Below, piece by piece: positions 33,791 through 43,010 of a stretch of 64,000 nucleotides of DNA. Under the pieces are notes generated by a model. The model did no database searches, was not told the origin of the DNA, and saw only the letters and a program-made list of their open reading frames with translations. A program made the position numbers and the translations under genes. Positions within the stretch are counted from its first letter, which is position 1; each line of letters opens with the position of its first letter. Source of the stretch: Bacillota bacterium (GTDB lineage Bacteria > Bacillota > Clostridia > Acetivibrionales > JANLFN01); NCBI GenBank assembly GCA_023397675.1, contig JAEWTV010000065.1, forward strand, positions 248,001 to 312,000, written 5' to 3'.

Positions 33791-33820
33791 TATAAATCAT
33801 TCTTTTTAATAAATTGTCAA
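33791..33820 (-). promoter_or_regulatory. Possible internal promoter before the 752-residue membrane protein gene
   Basis: A perfect TTGACA on the minus strand is followed after 18 bases by TTTATA. It lies in the largest non-coding gap of the cluster (33572-33871), which otherwise shows no gene. The -10 is poor, so this is tentative. Confidence 0.3.
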
Positions 33821-33871
33821 TAATTAATAACCATACGTCTACCAAGAGCCATATGTCATTTCGGTTTAAAA

Positions 33872-35200
33872 TCATGTTATATCTTTTCTTCCTATAGAGT
33901 AGTAAGTCAATCCCAACTTTTTCATTTCCTCAGGTTTATATAAATTTCTTCCGTCAAAAATAATAGGTTCTTTAAGTAATGTTTTGATTTTATCAAAATC
34001 AGGATTCCTGAATATTCCCCATTCTGTTATGATTAATAAAGCATTAGCGTTAATCAAGGCATCGTAATTTGTTTTACAATACGTAATATTCTTAAAACCA
34101 AGAACTTTTTTTGATTCTTCCATTGCTTCAGGGTCATATGCCTGAATATCCGCACCTCTTTCAATCAATCCATTGATAATGGTTATTGAAGGGGCTTGCC
34201 TGATATCATTAGTTTTGGGTTTGAAAGAAAGCCCCCATACAGCAAATACTTGGTTTGATAAATCATTTCCAAAATGACTTATTACTTTATCAATTAATAT
34301 ATTTTTCTGTCTTTTATTTACTCCTTCAACTGCTTCAAGAATATCCGCACAGCATCCTATTTCTTCAGCAGTTTTTATTAAAGCTTGAACATCTTTTGGG
34401 AAACAGGAGCCCCCATACCCCGGGCCAGGGTATAAAAATTTATAACCTATCCGAGAATCTGCCCCGATTCCCTTACGTACTAAGTCTATATCAGCTCCAA
34501 CTTTTTCGCATATATTCGCCATCTCGTTCATGAAAGATATCTTCATGGCAAGCATTGAATTCGCCACATATTTAGTCATCTCTGCAGACTTTACGTCCAT
34601 TACAATAACTGGGTGTCCATTTCTTACAAAATAATTATACAATTCCTGCATCGTTTCTGCTACTTTCAAATTCTCAGTGCCTATGACAATTCTGTCTGGC
34701 TTCATAAAATCTTCTATTGCTGCGCCCTCTTTTAAAAATTCAGGGTTAGATACAACATCAACATTATACTTAACTCCCCTGCTTATAAGCCTTTCTTTTA
34801 TAATTTTTTCAACCTTTTCTGCTGTACCAACAGGAACAGTTGATTTGTTTACTACTATTTTATTGCAATTAATATATCTACCTATGTCATTTGCAGCCTC
34901 AAAGACATGCCTCATATCTACACTTCCGTCACTACTGGGAGGAGTTCCAACAGCTATGAAAATAATTGACGATTTTTCAACAGCCTCTCGGATATCTATC
35001 AAAAAAAACAACCTTTCATCTTTGTAGTTCCTTTTTACCATTTCCTCAAGACCAGGCTCATAAATCGGGATAATGCCTTGTTTTAGCTTATTTATTTTAT
35101 CACTATCCACATCAACACAAATAACCTCATTTCCCATTTCTGCAAAACATGTTCCGCTGACCAACCCAACATAACCAGTTCCTATAACAGTAATTTTCAT
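33872..35200 (-). CDS. ugd: UDP-glucose 6-dehydrogenase
   Basis: A 442-residue enzyme that oxidises UDP-glucose to UDP-glucuronate with two NAD. The NAD motif VIGTGYVGLVSG is at the N-terminus, NKSTVPVGTAEKV and NPEFLKEGAAIEDFMKPDR follow, and the catalytic cysteine lies in YGGSCFPKDV. The C-terminal UDP-binding domain contains WGLSFKPKTNDIRQAP. It supplies an acidic sugar, or a precursor for others, to the glycan. The ATG overlaps the stop of the flippase-like gene by four bases. A gap of 300 bases follows. Confidence 0.96.
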   Translation of the reverse strand: MKITVIGTGYVGLVSGTCFAEMGNEVICVDVDSDKINKLKQGIIPIYEPGLEEMVKRNYKDERLFFLIDIREAVEKSSIIFIAVGTPPSSDGSVDMRHVFEAANDIGRYINCNKIVVNKSTVPVGTAEKVEKIIKERLISRGVKYNVDVVSNPEFLKEGAAIEDFMKPDRIVIGTENLKVAETMQELYNYFVRNGHPVIVMDVKSAEMTKYVANSMLAMKISFMNEMANICEKVGADIDLVRKGIGADSRIGYKFLYPGPGYGGSCFPKDVQALIKTAEEIGCCADILEAVEGVNKRQKNILIDKVISHFGNDLSNQVFAVWGLSFKPKTNDIRQAPSITIINGLIERGADIQAYDPEAMEESKKVLGFKNITYCKTNYDALINANALLIITEWGIFRNPDFDKIKTLLKEPIIFDGRNLYKPEEMKKLGLTYYSIGRKDIT

Positions 35201-36117
35201 TTGTTTTTCCTCCTGTAAAACTTTGAATATACTGTAATTAAAATAAAACTTAATACTTCAGATATGATTAAGGCAATTCTTGATGCGATGGCAATAAAGT
35301 ACGCAGTATTTTTAATATCAAGCCTCGAAGCCAGGAATACCAAAGCAGTCTCACGTGTACCAATTCCCCCAGGCATTGGAGTAACAAAACCAAAGCACAT
35401 CGATAGCGAAAATATACCAGAAACATTAAAAAAGTTTTGTAAAGTATTAACTTCTAAAACAGAAATAGAGAAAAACGCAAATCCAAAAGAAACTAAAAAC
35501 CACATAGCACAGTAAAATAAAAACATCTTCAAATAGAAATCTAGACCTATATAGGTAAAGTTCAAATATTTTATTTTAAATAACCTTTTTAACAGATTAA
35601 TTGGCGTATCCATTTTTATGATCAAAATTGTAAGTATTACTAAAACCAACAAAATAGAAATAATCTCCAAAGTATTTAAGATGCCGAAGGAAAATATAAG
35701 ACCAACAATTAAGCTAGAAACAATCAGTAAAGCAGTTTCTAAAACAGTACCTTGTATAATAATGTTATAACCATTGTTTCCAAGTTTTTTAAGCAATGTA
35801 AACCTTCCAACATAATTCCATATTCCCCCGGGAATGTATCTTGCCAATTGTGACTTAGAATACAACGATAATAAATCTTCTGTGGGAATTTCAATACATT
35901 GCCTGTGTATAATCATCACCCATCCTATTGCAAGGAGTATAGGAAAAGCAGTAAACAATAAGATAGAAAGAATAAAATAAAAAATATTATTTAAATGTAT
36001 ACCGGTAGAAATATCACTCCAAAGCCCATATATCTTATAAGAAATAAATAAGAAGATAGATATACCAATTGTAGTAAAAAGTATCTTCCGAAAGCTTTTA
36101 AAGGCGCTTTTTCCTAT
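35197..36117 (-). CDS. Lysylphosphatidylglycerol synthase TM-region / UPF0104 flippase-like protein, ATA start likely
   Basis: A membrane protein of the LPG_synthase_TM / UPF0104 family, with PGGIWNYVGRF in the middle and FGFVTPMPGGIGTRETALVFLASR near the C-terminus, the usual marks. The TTG at 35958 gives only 253 residues and lacks the first helix. The frame stays open upstream through GKSAFKSFRKILFTTIG, ISIFLFISYKIYGLW and LNNIFYFILSILLF, which is a normal family N-terminus, back to an ATA at 36117 just after TGAGGAG. No ATG, GTG or TTG exists there. With the ATA start it has 306 residues, the family length. It may move lipid-linked sugars. Confidence 0.75.
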   Translation of the reverse strand: MGKSAFKSFRKILFTTIGISIFLFISYKIYGLWSDISTGIHLNNIFYFILSILLFTAFPILLAIGWVMIIHRQCIEIPTEDLLSLYSKSQLARYIPGGIWNYVGRFTLLKKLGNNGYNIIIQGTVLETALLIVSSLIVGLIFSFGILNTLEIISILLVLVILTILIIKMDTPINLLKRLFKIKYLNFTYIGLDFYLKMFLFYCAMWFLVSFGFAFFSISVLEVNTLQNFFNVSGIFSLSMCFGFVTPMPGGIGTRETALVFLASRLDIKNTAYFIAIASRIALIISEVLSFILITVYSKFYRRKNK

Positions 36118-36122
36118 TTAAA

Positions 36123-36749
36123 TCAACTCCTCACTCTATTGTCGAACTTCTCACAAAGCAGCATAGTCCATGGGAAGGGACTGTGTACTTTTAATACTTT
36201 ACCGTATTTTTCTACAAGTTTAACTATGCCTTTTTTGCTCCAATGCTGTATGTGTCCTGGGGTATTTCCGAGATTCCTTATATACTTGCCCCTTAAAAAG
36301 TTACTAATCCTCCATATAGGCTCATTTGGGACACTTATTAGGACATACTTGTTTGATATTCTAAATAACTCTTCCAAAGCCTTTTCAGGCTTTTCTATAT
36401 GTTCAAGTACTTCACAGGCTATAACCATATCATATTGATTTGTCTGCCTTTCAATCGTTAATATGGAACCGGCATTAAACTCAATATGAGGGAATTTTTC
36501 TTTACATATTGAAATTACTTTAGGCGATACATCCATTCCTTCTACTTTTATATTATTATTAAGATTATATATATAATTTGCTACATACCCTTCTCCACAC
36601 CCAACATCAATTATATTACGGTAATCTGCCAAACTTAGTAGGTGTTTTAATTTATTAAAAAAACCATTCATAATTTTTTTTAAAATGAAATTTCTTGAAT
36701 CATATTTATTAAAAAAATTACCTTCAGGTTGAATTACTTTTTCGGACAT
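36123..36749 (-). CDS. Class I SAM-dependent methyltransferase
   Basis: A 208-residue methyltransferase. Motif I is NIIDVGCGEGYVANYI, the acidic residue is in EGMDVSPK, and DMVIACEVLEHIEKPEKALEELFRISNKYVLISVPNEP completes the core. It resembles UbiG/methyltransferase-11 enzymes often found in O-antigen clusters. Its stop codon region carries the ribosome site for the flippase-like gene. The acceptor is unknown. Confidence 0.88.
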   Translation of the reverse strand: MSEKVIQPEGNFFNKYDSRNFILKKIMNGFFNKLKHLLSLADYRNIIDVGCGEGYVANYIYNLNNNIKVEGMDVSPKVISICKEKFPHIEFNAGSILTIERQTNQYDMVIACEVLEHIEKPEKALEELFRISNKYVLISVPNEPIWRISNFLRGKYIRNLGNTPGHIQHWSKKGIVKLVEKYGKVLKVHSPFPWTMLLCEKFDNRVRS

Positions 36750-36801
36750 TTTGACCTCCTACAGATGTTAATAAAAATATGCTTTTTATAAATATTCCTG
36801 T

Positions 36802-37521
36802 TTATTTCTGAAGTATTATAATTTCGGACATTCCAAAAGGTATTTTTAATGTTTTTTCTAAAGGCTCCAGAATAACTGAAGCAATATTATATATTTTTGA
36901 ATTAACTTCATTAAGGGTTTCAGAAAATGTTTTTTCCTTTTTGAATACTTTACCTTTTAAATACCATGGAATAATTCCAAATAAATTAAAATAATTATCT
37001 TTAATAACAGTAAAATTAAGCTCCCTTGCCATTTTTAAAAGAATTTTTTTATCATATCTCCTATAATGCCCGCAACTTTTATCAAGAGTGCCATATAACC
37101 AACTAAAAGAAGGTACAAGTATGATAACCTTTCCATTCTCGACAATAATGTCTTTTGCCCTTTTTAATACTTCAAAATCATCTTCTAAATGCTCTAATAC
37201 ATTAATACATGTAATGGTATCAAGATTATATTTTTTAAAAATATTAATATCATCTTTACAAATATCAAACATCATACACTCAATATTCTTTAGGTCTTTA
37301 AATCTTTCAGTCGCATAGCTAACCTGATCAGGGAAAATATCAGTGGTAATAACCTTATCACATTTATCAGCATAGAAACTAACAAGGTTTCCAGTACCAG
37401 TACCTATGTCTAATACCCTTTTGCCTACATAATTTTCAAAAGAATGATACATCCACAATGAGTATCTGTCTATTTTTTGCCTCTTTATAAGTGCCTCGCG
37501 AAGATTAGGCTGTTCTAGCAT
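36802..37521 (-). CDS. Class I SAM-dependent methyltransferase
   Basis: A 239-residue methyltransferase with motif I VLDIGTGTGNLVSFYA, acidic ITTDIFPDQ, and DTITCINVLEHLEDDFEVLKRAKDIIVENGKVIILVPSFSWLYGTLDKSCGHYRRYDK. The GHYRRY stretch is characteristic of a subgroup found beside GT2 genes in polysaccharide clusters. It lies 15 bases from the GT2 gene upstream, so the two are probably co-translated. The acceptor is unknown. Confidence 0.88.
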   Translation of the reverse strand: MLEQPNLREALIKRQKIDRYSLWMYHSFENYVGKRVLDIGTGTGNLVSFYADKCDKVITTDIFPDQVSYATERFKDLKNIECMMFDICKDDINIFKKYNLDTITCINVLEHLEDDFEVLKRAKDIIVENGKVIILVPSFSWLYGTLDKSCGHYRRYDKKILLKMARELNFTVIKDNYFNLFGIIPWYLKGKVFKKEKTFSETLNEVNSKIYNIASVILEPLEKTLKIPFGMSEIIILQK

Positions 37522-37535
37522 TCAACTTTTTCTCC

Positions 37536-38510
37536 TTACTTATTGTTTTTAGATGAGTTTGCAACTTTATCCATTTCATATTCCATTTTTCTTACTCTAT
37601 ACTGAACATCCTCTAAAATTTTTCTGTTTGCAGCAATTAAGTCTGCCTGCAATCCAATCACGCCTGTTTGAAAACCGATTAACATTAGCACAGCCATGAG
37701 TATTAAGGATTGAATATGACCACTGCCATTACCTTTTATATAAAAATACAAAAATCTTATCCCGACTAAAATACCCAATGTAAATATGAAACCTCCCATA
37801 TACATAAAAAATTTCAATGGTTTATACATCATAAAAATTCTTAAGATAGTAAGCACTGAACGCCTTATGTACGCATACATGCTCTTGAAAAGTCGGGACT
37901 TTCTAAGCTCTGCATTAGTCATTATTGGAACTGAGGTAATAGCCATGTTCTTTCTTCCCGCTTGAATAATTGTTTCCAGTGTATAAGTATATTCGGATAA
38001 TACATTAAGCTTTAATGCAGCCTCTCTGCTATATGCTCTGAAACCACTTGGTGCATCTGGTATATTAGTTTTGGATGCTACTCTTACAGTCCAGCTTCCC
38101 AACCGCTGTAGTTTTTTCTTAACTCGTGAAAAATCTTTAATTTGGTCAATAGGCCTTTCGCCTATAACAATGTCTGCTTGTCCATCTACTACCGGCTTGA
38201 TTAATTTTTCTATATCAGCTCCACAGTATTGGTTATCTGCATCTGTATTTACTATAATATCTGCTCCCAAGCGCAAGCAGGCATCTATTCCTGCCATAAA
38301 TCCAGCAGCAAGGCCTTTATTTCTTTTAAATGAAACTATATGCTGAACTCCATTTGCTTTTGCTATCTCAACAGTCCTATCAGTACTTCCATCATTTATT
38401 ATAAGGTATTCAATTATATCAATACCTTCAATTTTTTTCGGTAAATCTTTAATAGTAGCTGGTAGCGTTTTTTCTTCATTAAAGCATGGAATTTGGATAA
38501 TTAGTTTCAT
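37536..38510 (-). CDS. GT2 polyprenyl-phosphate sugar transferase with two membrane helices
   Basis: A 324-residue protein. The GT2 domain (IIQIPCFNEEKTLPATIKDLP, INDGSTDRT, NTDADNQY with its DxD) is followed by helices at about 232-252 and 265-287 and a charged tail. It is the second ArnC/GtrB-like enzyme of the cluster and, like the one at 30308, stands next to a large GT-C-like membrane protein (38566) and a methyltransferase. The repeated arrangement suggests two parallel branches that decorate the glycan from polyprenyl-phosphate sugars. Confidence 0.9.
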   Translation of the reverse strand: MKLIIQIPCFNEEKTLPATIKDLPKKIEGIDIIEYLIINDGSTDRTVEIAKANGVQHIVSFKRNKGLAAGFMAGIDACLRLGADIIVNTDADNQYCGADIEKLIKPVVDGQADIVIGERPIDQIKDFSRVKKKLQRLGSWTVRVASKTNIPDAPSGFRAYSREAALKLNVLSEYTYTLETIIQAGRKNMAITSVPIMTNAELRKSRLFKSMYAYIRRSVLTILRIFMMYKPLKFFMYMGGFIFTLGILVGIRFLYFYIKGNGSGHIQSLILMAVLMLIGFQTGVIGLQADLIAANRKILEDVQYRVRKMEYEMDKVANSSKNNK

Positions 38511-38565
38511 ATTTTCACTTAATCTCCTTTATAAGTACACATAATAGAATGTAAATAAGCACTAT

Positions 38566-40833
38566 TTATTTAACAATGTTATTTATACTGAATTCTTTAA
38601 TATCTCCATTTAAAGCATCCCCTATTGTAATAGGCTGATTTGCGCTAAAAATAGTACTAAAATTAAGCTTTTTCTCTTTTACTACAACTCCATCCAGATA
38701 AAACTTACAATTACCATTATCAAAAGTAATCTTTACATCATACCAACGGTTTGTTTTAATAATATCTCTATTAAGCCACAAACCATCTATTATTCTCCCA
38801 TCCGGTGAAAAAACAGCAAAAAGGTTATCTTTATTTATATCAAAAGTAAATGATATATCCTTTCCCCAAGTGTTAAACTTTTTAACAAAACTATATGTCA
38901 ATTTGGGGTATTGTGGTATTCTAATTTTCATTGAAATAGATAAATTATTGGAGTAGTCTATTGCACTTTCACTTAATTTAATATAACTATTGTTGGTGAA
39001 ACTGACATATCCGTTATTTTTATGTACATTCTTTATATCTATGATATTATCTAATTTTAACAATGATTTTGAATATTCTCCGGTTAAGTCAAACCCTATT
39101 TGATCTTTCTTTATTGGAAGTTTATATACACAAAATTCCTTGTCCTGCACAAGGTATTTTCTAATGCTAGTATCATGCTTTAATAAATCAGATGATGTAA
39201 TAAGATACCCTTTATCACCTATCAAAGAATTGTTATCAGTGTTAATTTTTTTAATTGTCATTTTATTTGTATCCACATCCCAGAATTTCAACGAAAGCTC
39301 AAAATCAGTCGGGAAACTATCTTTTTCATCCAATAACAATGTTATTTTGTTGTTTGAATTATAGCTATTTGGATCTTCTTCAATTAGTTTCGATACTTCT
39401 CTAGCGTGTATTGCCTGACTTTCAACTTTGACAATATTTGGATAATAATTAATATCTCCCCATACATAGAATCCAAGTAGTCCACACGAGAGTAACAATA
39501 TAAGGTGCTTTTTCTTAAATAACATGGAAATGACTGATAAGGAAACAAAACCCAGTACATAAATAAAGTAAGAAACACCTGAAATAGAATAAACATATGC
39601 ATCTGGTGCTATATGATATAGAACGAAGTAACTAGATAATTTCCAAAAGGATGCTTTGATCAGAGCAAAATAAGCAAGTAGCAGAAGCAATATAGACGCC
39701 ATATTAATAATAAGAATTTTAATTTTATTGATTTTATTATTCTTAATTATATAGTCAGCAGCAATAAACGCACATATAATAAATAGAACTGAAACAAAGG
39801 TTATATACCTCCCAAGGACATATGCAGGTTCAGGATAATTATAGGACTGTCTCCATGAATGTCTGACAGCGGCAAACCCGAATGATCCGGCAATAGCTAG
39901 CATCGATAGTAAAACCAGATTAACAGTATCATTAAAAGGCTTTTTCAGGCCAGTAAATATTTTTGTCAAAACCAAACCCAATACCGGGCCCGCTGTTAGT
40001 AAGGCATAAGAAAGATACAAGCAGCACCACATCATAAAACTACCCAGTGTAAAATAATCCTTTGTGCCTGTACCACTTATCCCAAACCCTATAATATCAA
40101 ATATATTTTTATGATTAATTAATCCAATTAATAGCCATGGGCTATATATTAACAAGTATGAAAACAGTGTTAGTAGCAAATGAAATATTTTTTGTTTTTT
40201 TGAAGCATATATACTATTACCATCGCGCTTATTAAAAAACTTCAAAATTAAAATTAAGAAGAAAAATGGAACTGCTACTATTGTAATATGTCGGGTTAAA
40301 TGCACTGCACCAATTAAAATTCCTGTTGCAATTGACCATAAGCTAATATGCTTTTTGGGGGTCTTGATAATAAAGTATACGGTAAATAAAAGCAGGGTGA
40401 AATACAAATTTTCACTCATTATCTCTGTGGAAGATATAATTTGAAAAGGGATAATGGCTACGATTATACAACAGAGAACACTTTTTTTGACATCAATAAA
40501 CATTCTTGAAATCAACCATGTAGGAAATATTATAGCAGATGCAAGTAATATATTTATAATGTTCATTATGAAAAAATAGTCATTATTAAAGATAAAAGAT
40601 ATCGATAGCACCAAAGGGTATAACAAAGGGTATGCAACCGAATCATATGTTCTTAAGTGAAAGATAGAATTTGAAAAATCCTTGTAAAGTAACTCATCAG
40701 AAAAAATGGTTGGTCCTTGATCCTTTAAAAATATTAATTTAAAAATAACCAATAAAATGAATAATATAACAGGAAAGTACTTTACATGTCTGTTCAGCCT
40801 TTCATTATTCATTGTAACCGATACTTTTAGCAT
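38566..40833 (-). CDS. Multi-membrane-span glycosyltransferase-like protein with C-terminal LamG-like domain
   Basis: A 755-residue protein with about 12 helices over residues 15-470, a first outside loop with DQGPTIFSDELLYKDFS (acidic, GT-C-like) and YPLLYPLVLS. A linker and a C-terminal beta-sandwich of about 150 residues follow, resembling LamG/concanavalin-like domains: LSISMKIRIPQYPKLTYSF, SPDGRIIDGLWLN, RWYDVKITFDNGNCKFYLDG and QPITIGDAL. It parallels the protein at 31313 in size and plan, but with a different sugar-binding-like tail. Probably an outward-facing transferase; substrate unknown. Confidence 0.78.
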   Translation of the reverse strand: MLKVSVTMNNERLNRHVKYFPVILFILLVIFKLIFLKDQGPTIFSDELLYKDFSNSIFHLRTYDSVAYPLLYPLVLSISFIFNNDYFFIMNIINILLASAIIFPTWLISRMFIDVKKSVLCCIIVAIIPFQIISSTEIMSENLYFTLLLFTVYFIIKTPKKHISLWSIATGILIGAVHLTRHITIVAVPFFFLILILKFFNKRDGNSIYASKKQKIFHLLLTLFSYLLIYSPWLLIGLINHKNIFDIIGFGISGTGTKDYFTLGSFMMWCCLYLSYALLTAGPVLGLVLTKIFTGLKKPFNDTVNLVLLSMLAIAGSFGFAAVRHSWRQSYNYPEPAYVLGRYITFVSVLFIICAFIAADYIIKNNKINKIKILIINMASILLLLLAYFALIKASFWKLSSYFVLYHIAPDAYVYSISGVSYFIYVLGFVSLSVISMLFKKKHLILLLSCGLLGFYVWGDINYYPNIVKVESQAIHAREVSKLIEEDPNSYNSNNKITLLLDEKDSFPTDFELSLKFWDVDTNKMTIKKINTDNNSLIGDKGYLITSSDLLKHDTSIRKYLVQDKEFCVYKLPIKKDQIGFDLTGEYSKSLLKLDNIIDIKNVHKNNGYVSFTNNSYIKLSESAIDYSNNLSISMKIRIPQYPKLTYSFVKKFNTWGKDISFTFDINKDNLFAVFSPDGRIIDGLWLNRDIIKTNRWYDVKITFDNGNCKFYLDGVVVKEKKLNFSTIFSANQPITIGDALNGDIKEFSINNIVK

Positions 40834-40950
40834 TTATCCATCCCCATAATTTAGGTACATTATTTTATAAAATTCTTTATGTAAGTAATCACCAATTTAA
40901 ACTATACAAATCTAAATATTTGTCATTACAAATTTTTCTATAAAATATAA

Positions 40951-41883
40951 TTATACTTTTGCATAAGCTCCAAAAAACGTTTCAGGTTTCAAAATATCAT
41001 TCTTAATATAATAATAATCAAGCTGAATTATATAATCAAAAATTGATTTATCCAATTGAAGCTCTAGATTATAATTAGGTCCAAATTTAGTATCAAAAAA
41101 GCGTCTGGCAAATGCAAGTGAAGGTACGAAATGAACCTCTTTCAAGTTCTTCCTTAAGGCAGGAAGGATGGCTTCTGAATTAATACATTCAAAAGAATTC
41201 CTGGAATAGTCTATATTCTCATATCGTTCAACAAATGTCGGTTCAGAATACCCGGTATAATCCATCTTAAATTTGGGAGGTAATGAAAACCAAATTGAAT
41301 TAACCATATTATAAGTTTCCTCCCACATACGGTAACCATTTCTTGTAGGTATATCTACTGTAACAAATATACCATCATCTTTTAATGACTTCTTAATTTC
41401 TTTTGCAATATAACCTAATTCAATAAAATGGTGTAAGGCCGCGTATGCAACAATAACATCGTATTTTTCGTGGGGTAACTTAATTTTATTAATATCTGCT
41501 TGCATTGCTTCAAATTTGACATTTCTTTTACTGGCTTCTTCTTGCGCCTGTTTTAATATACCTTCATTTATATCGAGACAAGTTAACTCCATTTCACAAC
41601 CTTGCTGGCGTAACAACGGTAATATACCATCAAGTTCATTACCACAAGCACCTGAGCCTAACCCTAAAACTGATACTTTTGTTTTCGTCTTAACATGTCT
41701 AGCTACATATTCATATAGATTGCGCACGCCTGTTATTTCCTGTATGTTATCTGCAAAATGCTCTTCTACCTTGTTCCATACAGGAGGGACTTCCTGACAC
41801 ATACGCCCCTTAAAAACCTTTTTGTAATGTGCAATTTCTTCCTTTACTCTTTTCTCATAGTCGTCATATTGTTTATTAAACAT
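40951..41883 (-). CDS. SAM-dependent methyltransferase
   Basis: A 310-residue protein. A helical N-terminal segment of about 65 residues precedes a Rossmann core: VSVLGLGSGACGNEL (motif I), LTCLDINEG, and YDVIVAYAALHHFIELGYIAKEIKKSLKDDGIFVTVDIP. A C-terminal portion with YDYIIQLDYYYIKNDILKPETFFGAY may bind the acceptor. It is longer than the other methyltransferases here. It lies 21 bases after the GT gene upstream. The acceptor is unknown. Confidence 0.85.
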   Translation of the reverse strand: MFNKQYDDYEKRVKEEIAHYKKVFKGRMCQEVPPVWNKVEEHFADNIQEITGVRNLYEYVARHVKTKTKVSVLGLGSGACGNELDGILPLLRQQGCEMELTCLDINEGILKQAQEEASKRNVKFEAMQADINKIKLPHEKYDVIVAYAALHHFIELGYIAKEIKKSLKDDGIFVTVDIPTRNGYRMWEETYNMVNSIWFSLPPKFKMDYTGYSEPTFVERYENIDYSRNSFECINSEAILPALRKNLKEVHFVPSLAFARRFFDTKFGPNYNLELQLDKSIFDYIIQLDYYYIKNDILKPETFFGAYAKV

Positions 41884-41904
41884 AAGGTACTCCTCGTCTT
41901 TATA

Positions 41905-42987
41905 TTATAAATTATTATAAATATATTCAGCTCTTGAACTCCAACTGTTTTCCTGCATGAAATGATCAATATTCTCTTTGGGGGTTAAAATAAAATTACC
42001 GCCTTTTACTGCAGTAATCTGCTTAGATAAGTCTTCCAGGTCGTTATACAAATACACAAAATCCTTAAACTTCACAGTTTCATCATACTTCAATACAAAT
42101 GTCGGCTTCATGAATGCAATATATTCGTATACTTTTACCGGATCAACTGCTAAAACCAAATCATTCCTCACAAATGGCATTATAAATGCATCTGCTTTGA
42201 TGGCATACTGTGCAATTTCGTCATGTTCCACTGTTCCCATGTATCTTATCCTCTCATGTTTGGGAGTGGTTGTAAATACAGGGCCTATTAAGGAAAACAT
42301 AATATCTTCATGAATACAAAGTAATTTTAAAATCAAATCAAAATCAAACCATTTAGAGATGGTTCCAATATAATATATATTGAATAGCCCTTTTTCTTCT
42401 TCTAAATTTAACTTTATATTTCCGCTAACAATTAACGATTTAGGTTCTATACCGTTATTTACAAGACAAATCTTTCTTTTGTAGCCTCTTCCCCTAATTA
42501 CATCCTGAAGCTTTAAAGATGAAACTAAAACAATATCAGCATATTTTAAAAGCTCCTGTTCCAACAGATAGACACTGTTTTTGTCCTTTTCACTGCTTGT
42601 CAGCTCTATAATATCATCCATGCAATCATAAATAATTTTGCCGCCACTTATTTTTGTAATGTCAAAAAACTGCAGCAGCCTCGGGCAGGTAATATAGTAA
42701 TAATCATAATATTTACTTTTATATAACCTTTTCATAAGGCTCCTATTGAGTCTTTTTTCTATCCATTTAACTTCTTTACTAATTTGCGAATATGGGAGCT
42801 TAACGAAACTCTTCATCGAATTAAAATTACATTTTACTTCGTTATTAACTAATCCTTTTTTACGAAAGCTCTTAACATAAAATAAATCAAGTTCAAAATA
42901 CTCAGATAGTTTTTCTGCAATAAAATGTGGTCTCTGTTTTATCCAGTTCCAATTTACCTGCATAAGATATGCCATTTTCTTCGACAT
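41905..42987 (-). CDS. GT-B fold glycosyltransferase, paralogous to the C-terminal domain of the 950-residue fusion
   Basis: A 360-residue GT4-like protein. The N-terminal signature VNWNWIKQRPHFIAEKLSE, then KIIYDCMDDIIELTSS, ADIVLVSSLKLQDVI, LVNNGIEPK, YIGTISKWFDFDLILKL and VDPVKVYEYIAFMKPTFV show the two Rossmann domains and the C-terminal donor site (E in VYEYIA). The same series of motifs appears in the last third of the protein at 44027, so the two share ancestry. Likely a cytoplasmic transferase acting on the lipid-linked glycan. Confidence 0.86.
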   Translation of the reverse strand: MSKKMAYLMQVNWNWIKQRPHFIAEKLSEYFELDLFYVKSFRKKGLVNNEVKCNFNSMKSFVKLPYSQISKEVKWIEKRLNRSLMKRLYKSKYYDYYYITCPRLLQFFDITKISGGKIIYDCMDDIIELTSSEKDKNSVYLLEQELLKYADIVLVSSLKLQDVIRGRGYKRKICLVNNGIEPKSLIVSGNIKLNLEEEKGLFNIYYIGTISKWFDFDLILKLLCIHEDIMFSLIGPVFTTTPKHERIRYMGTVEHDEIAQYAIKADAFIMPFVRNDLVLAVDPVKVYEYIAFMKPTFVLKYDETVKFKDFVYLYNDLEDLSKQITAVKGGNFILTPKENIDHFMQENSWSSRAEYIYNNL

Positions 42988-43010
42988 TTAAGCACCTAAT
43001 CCTTACATAA

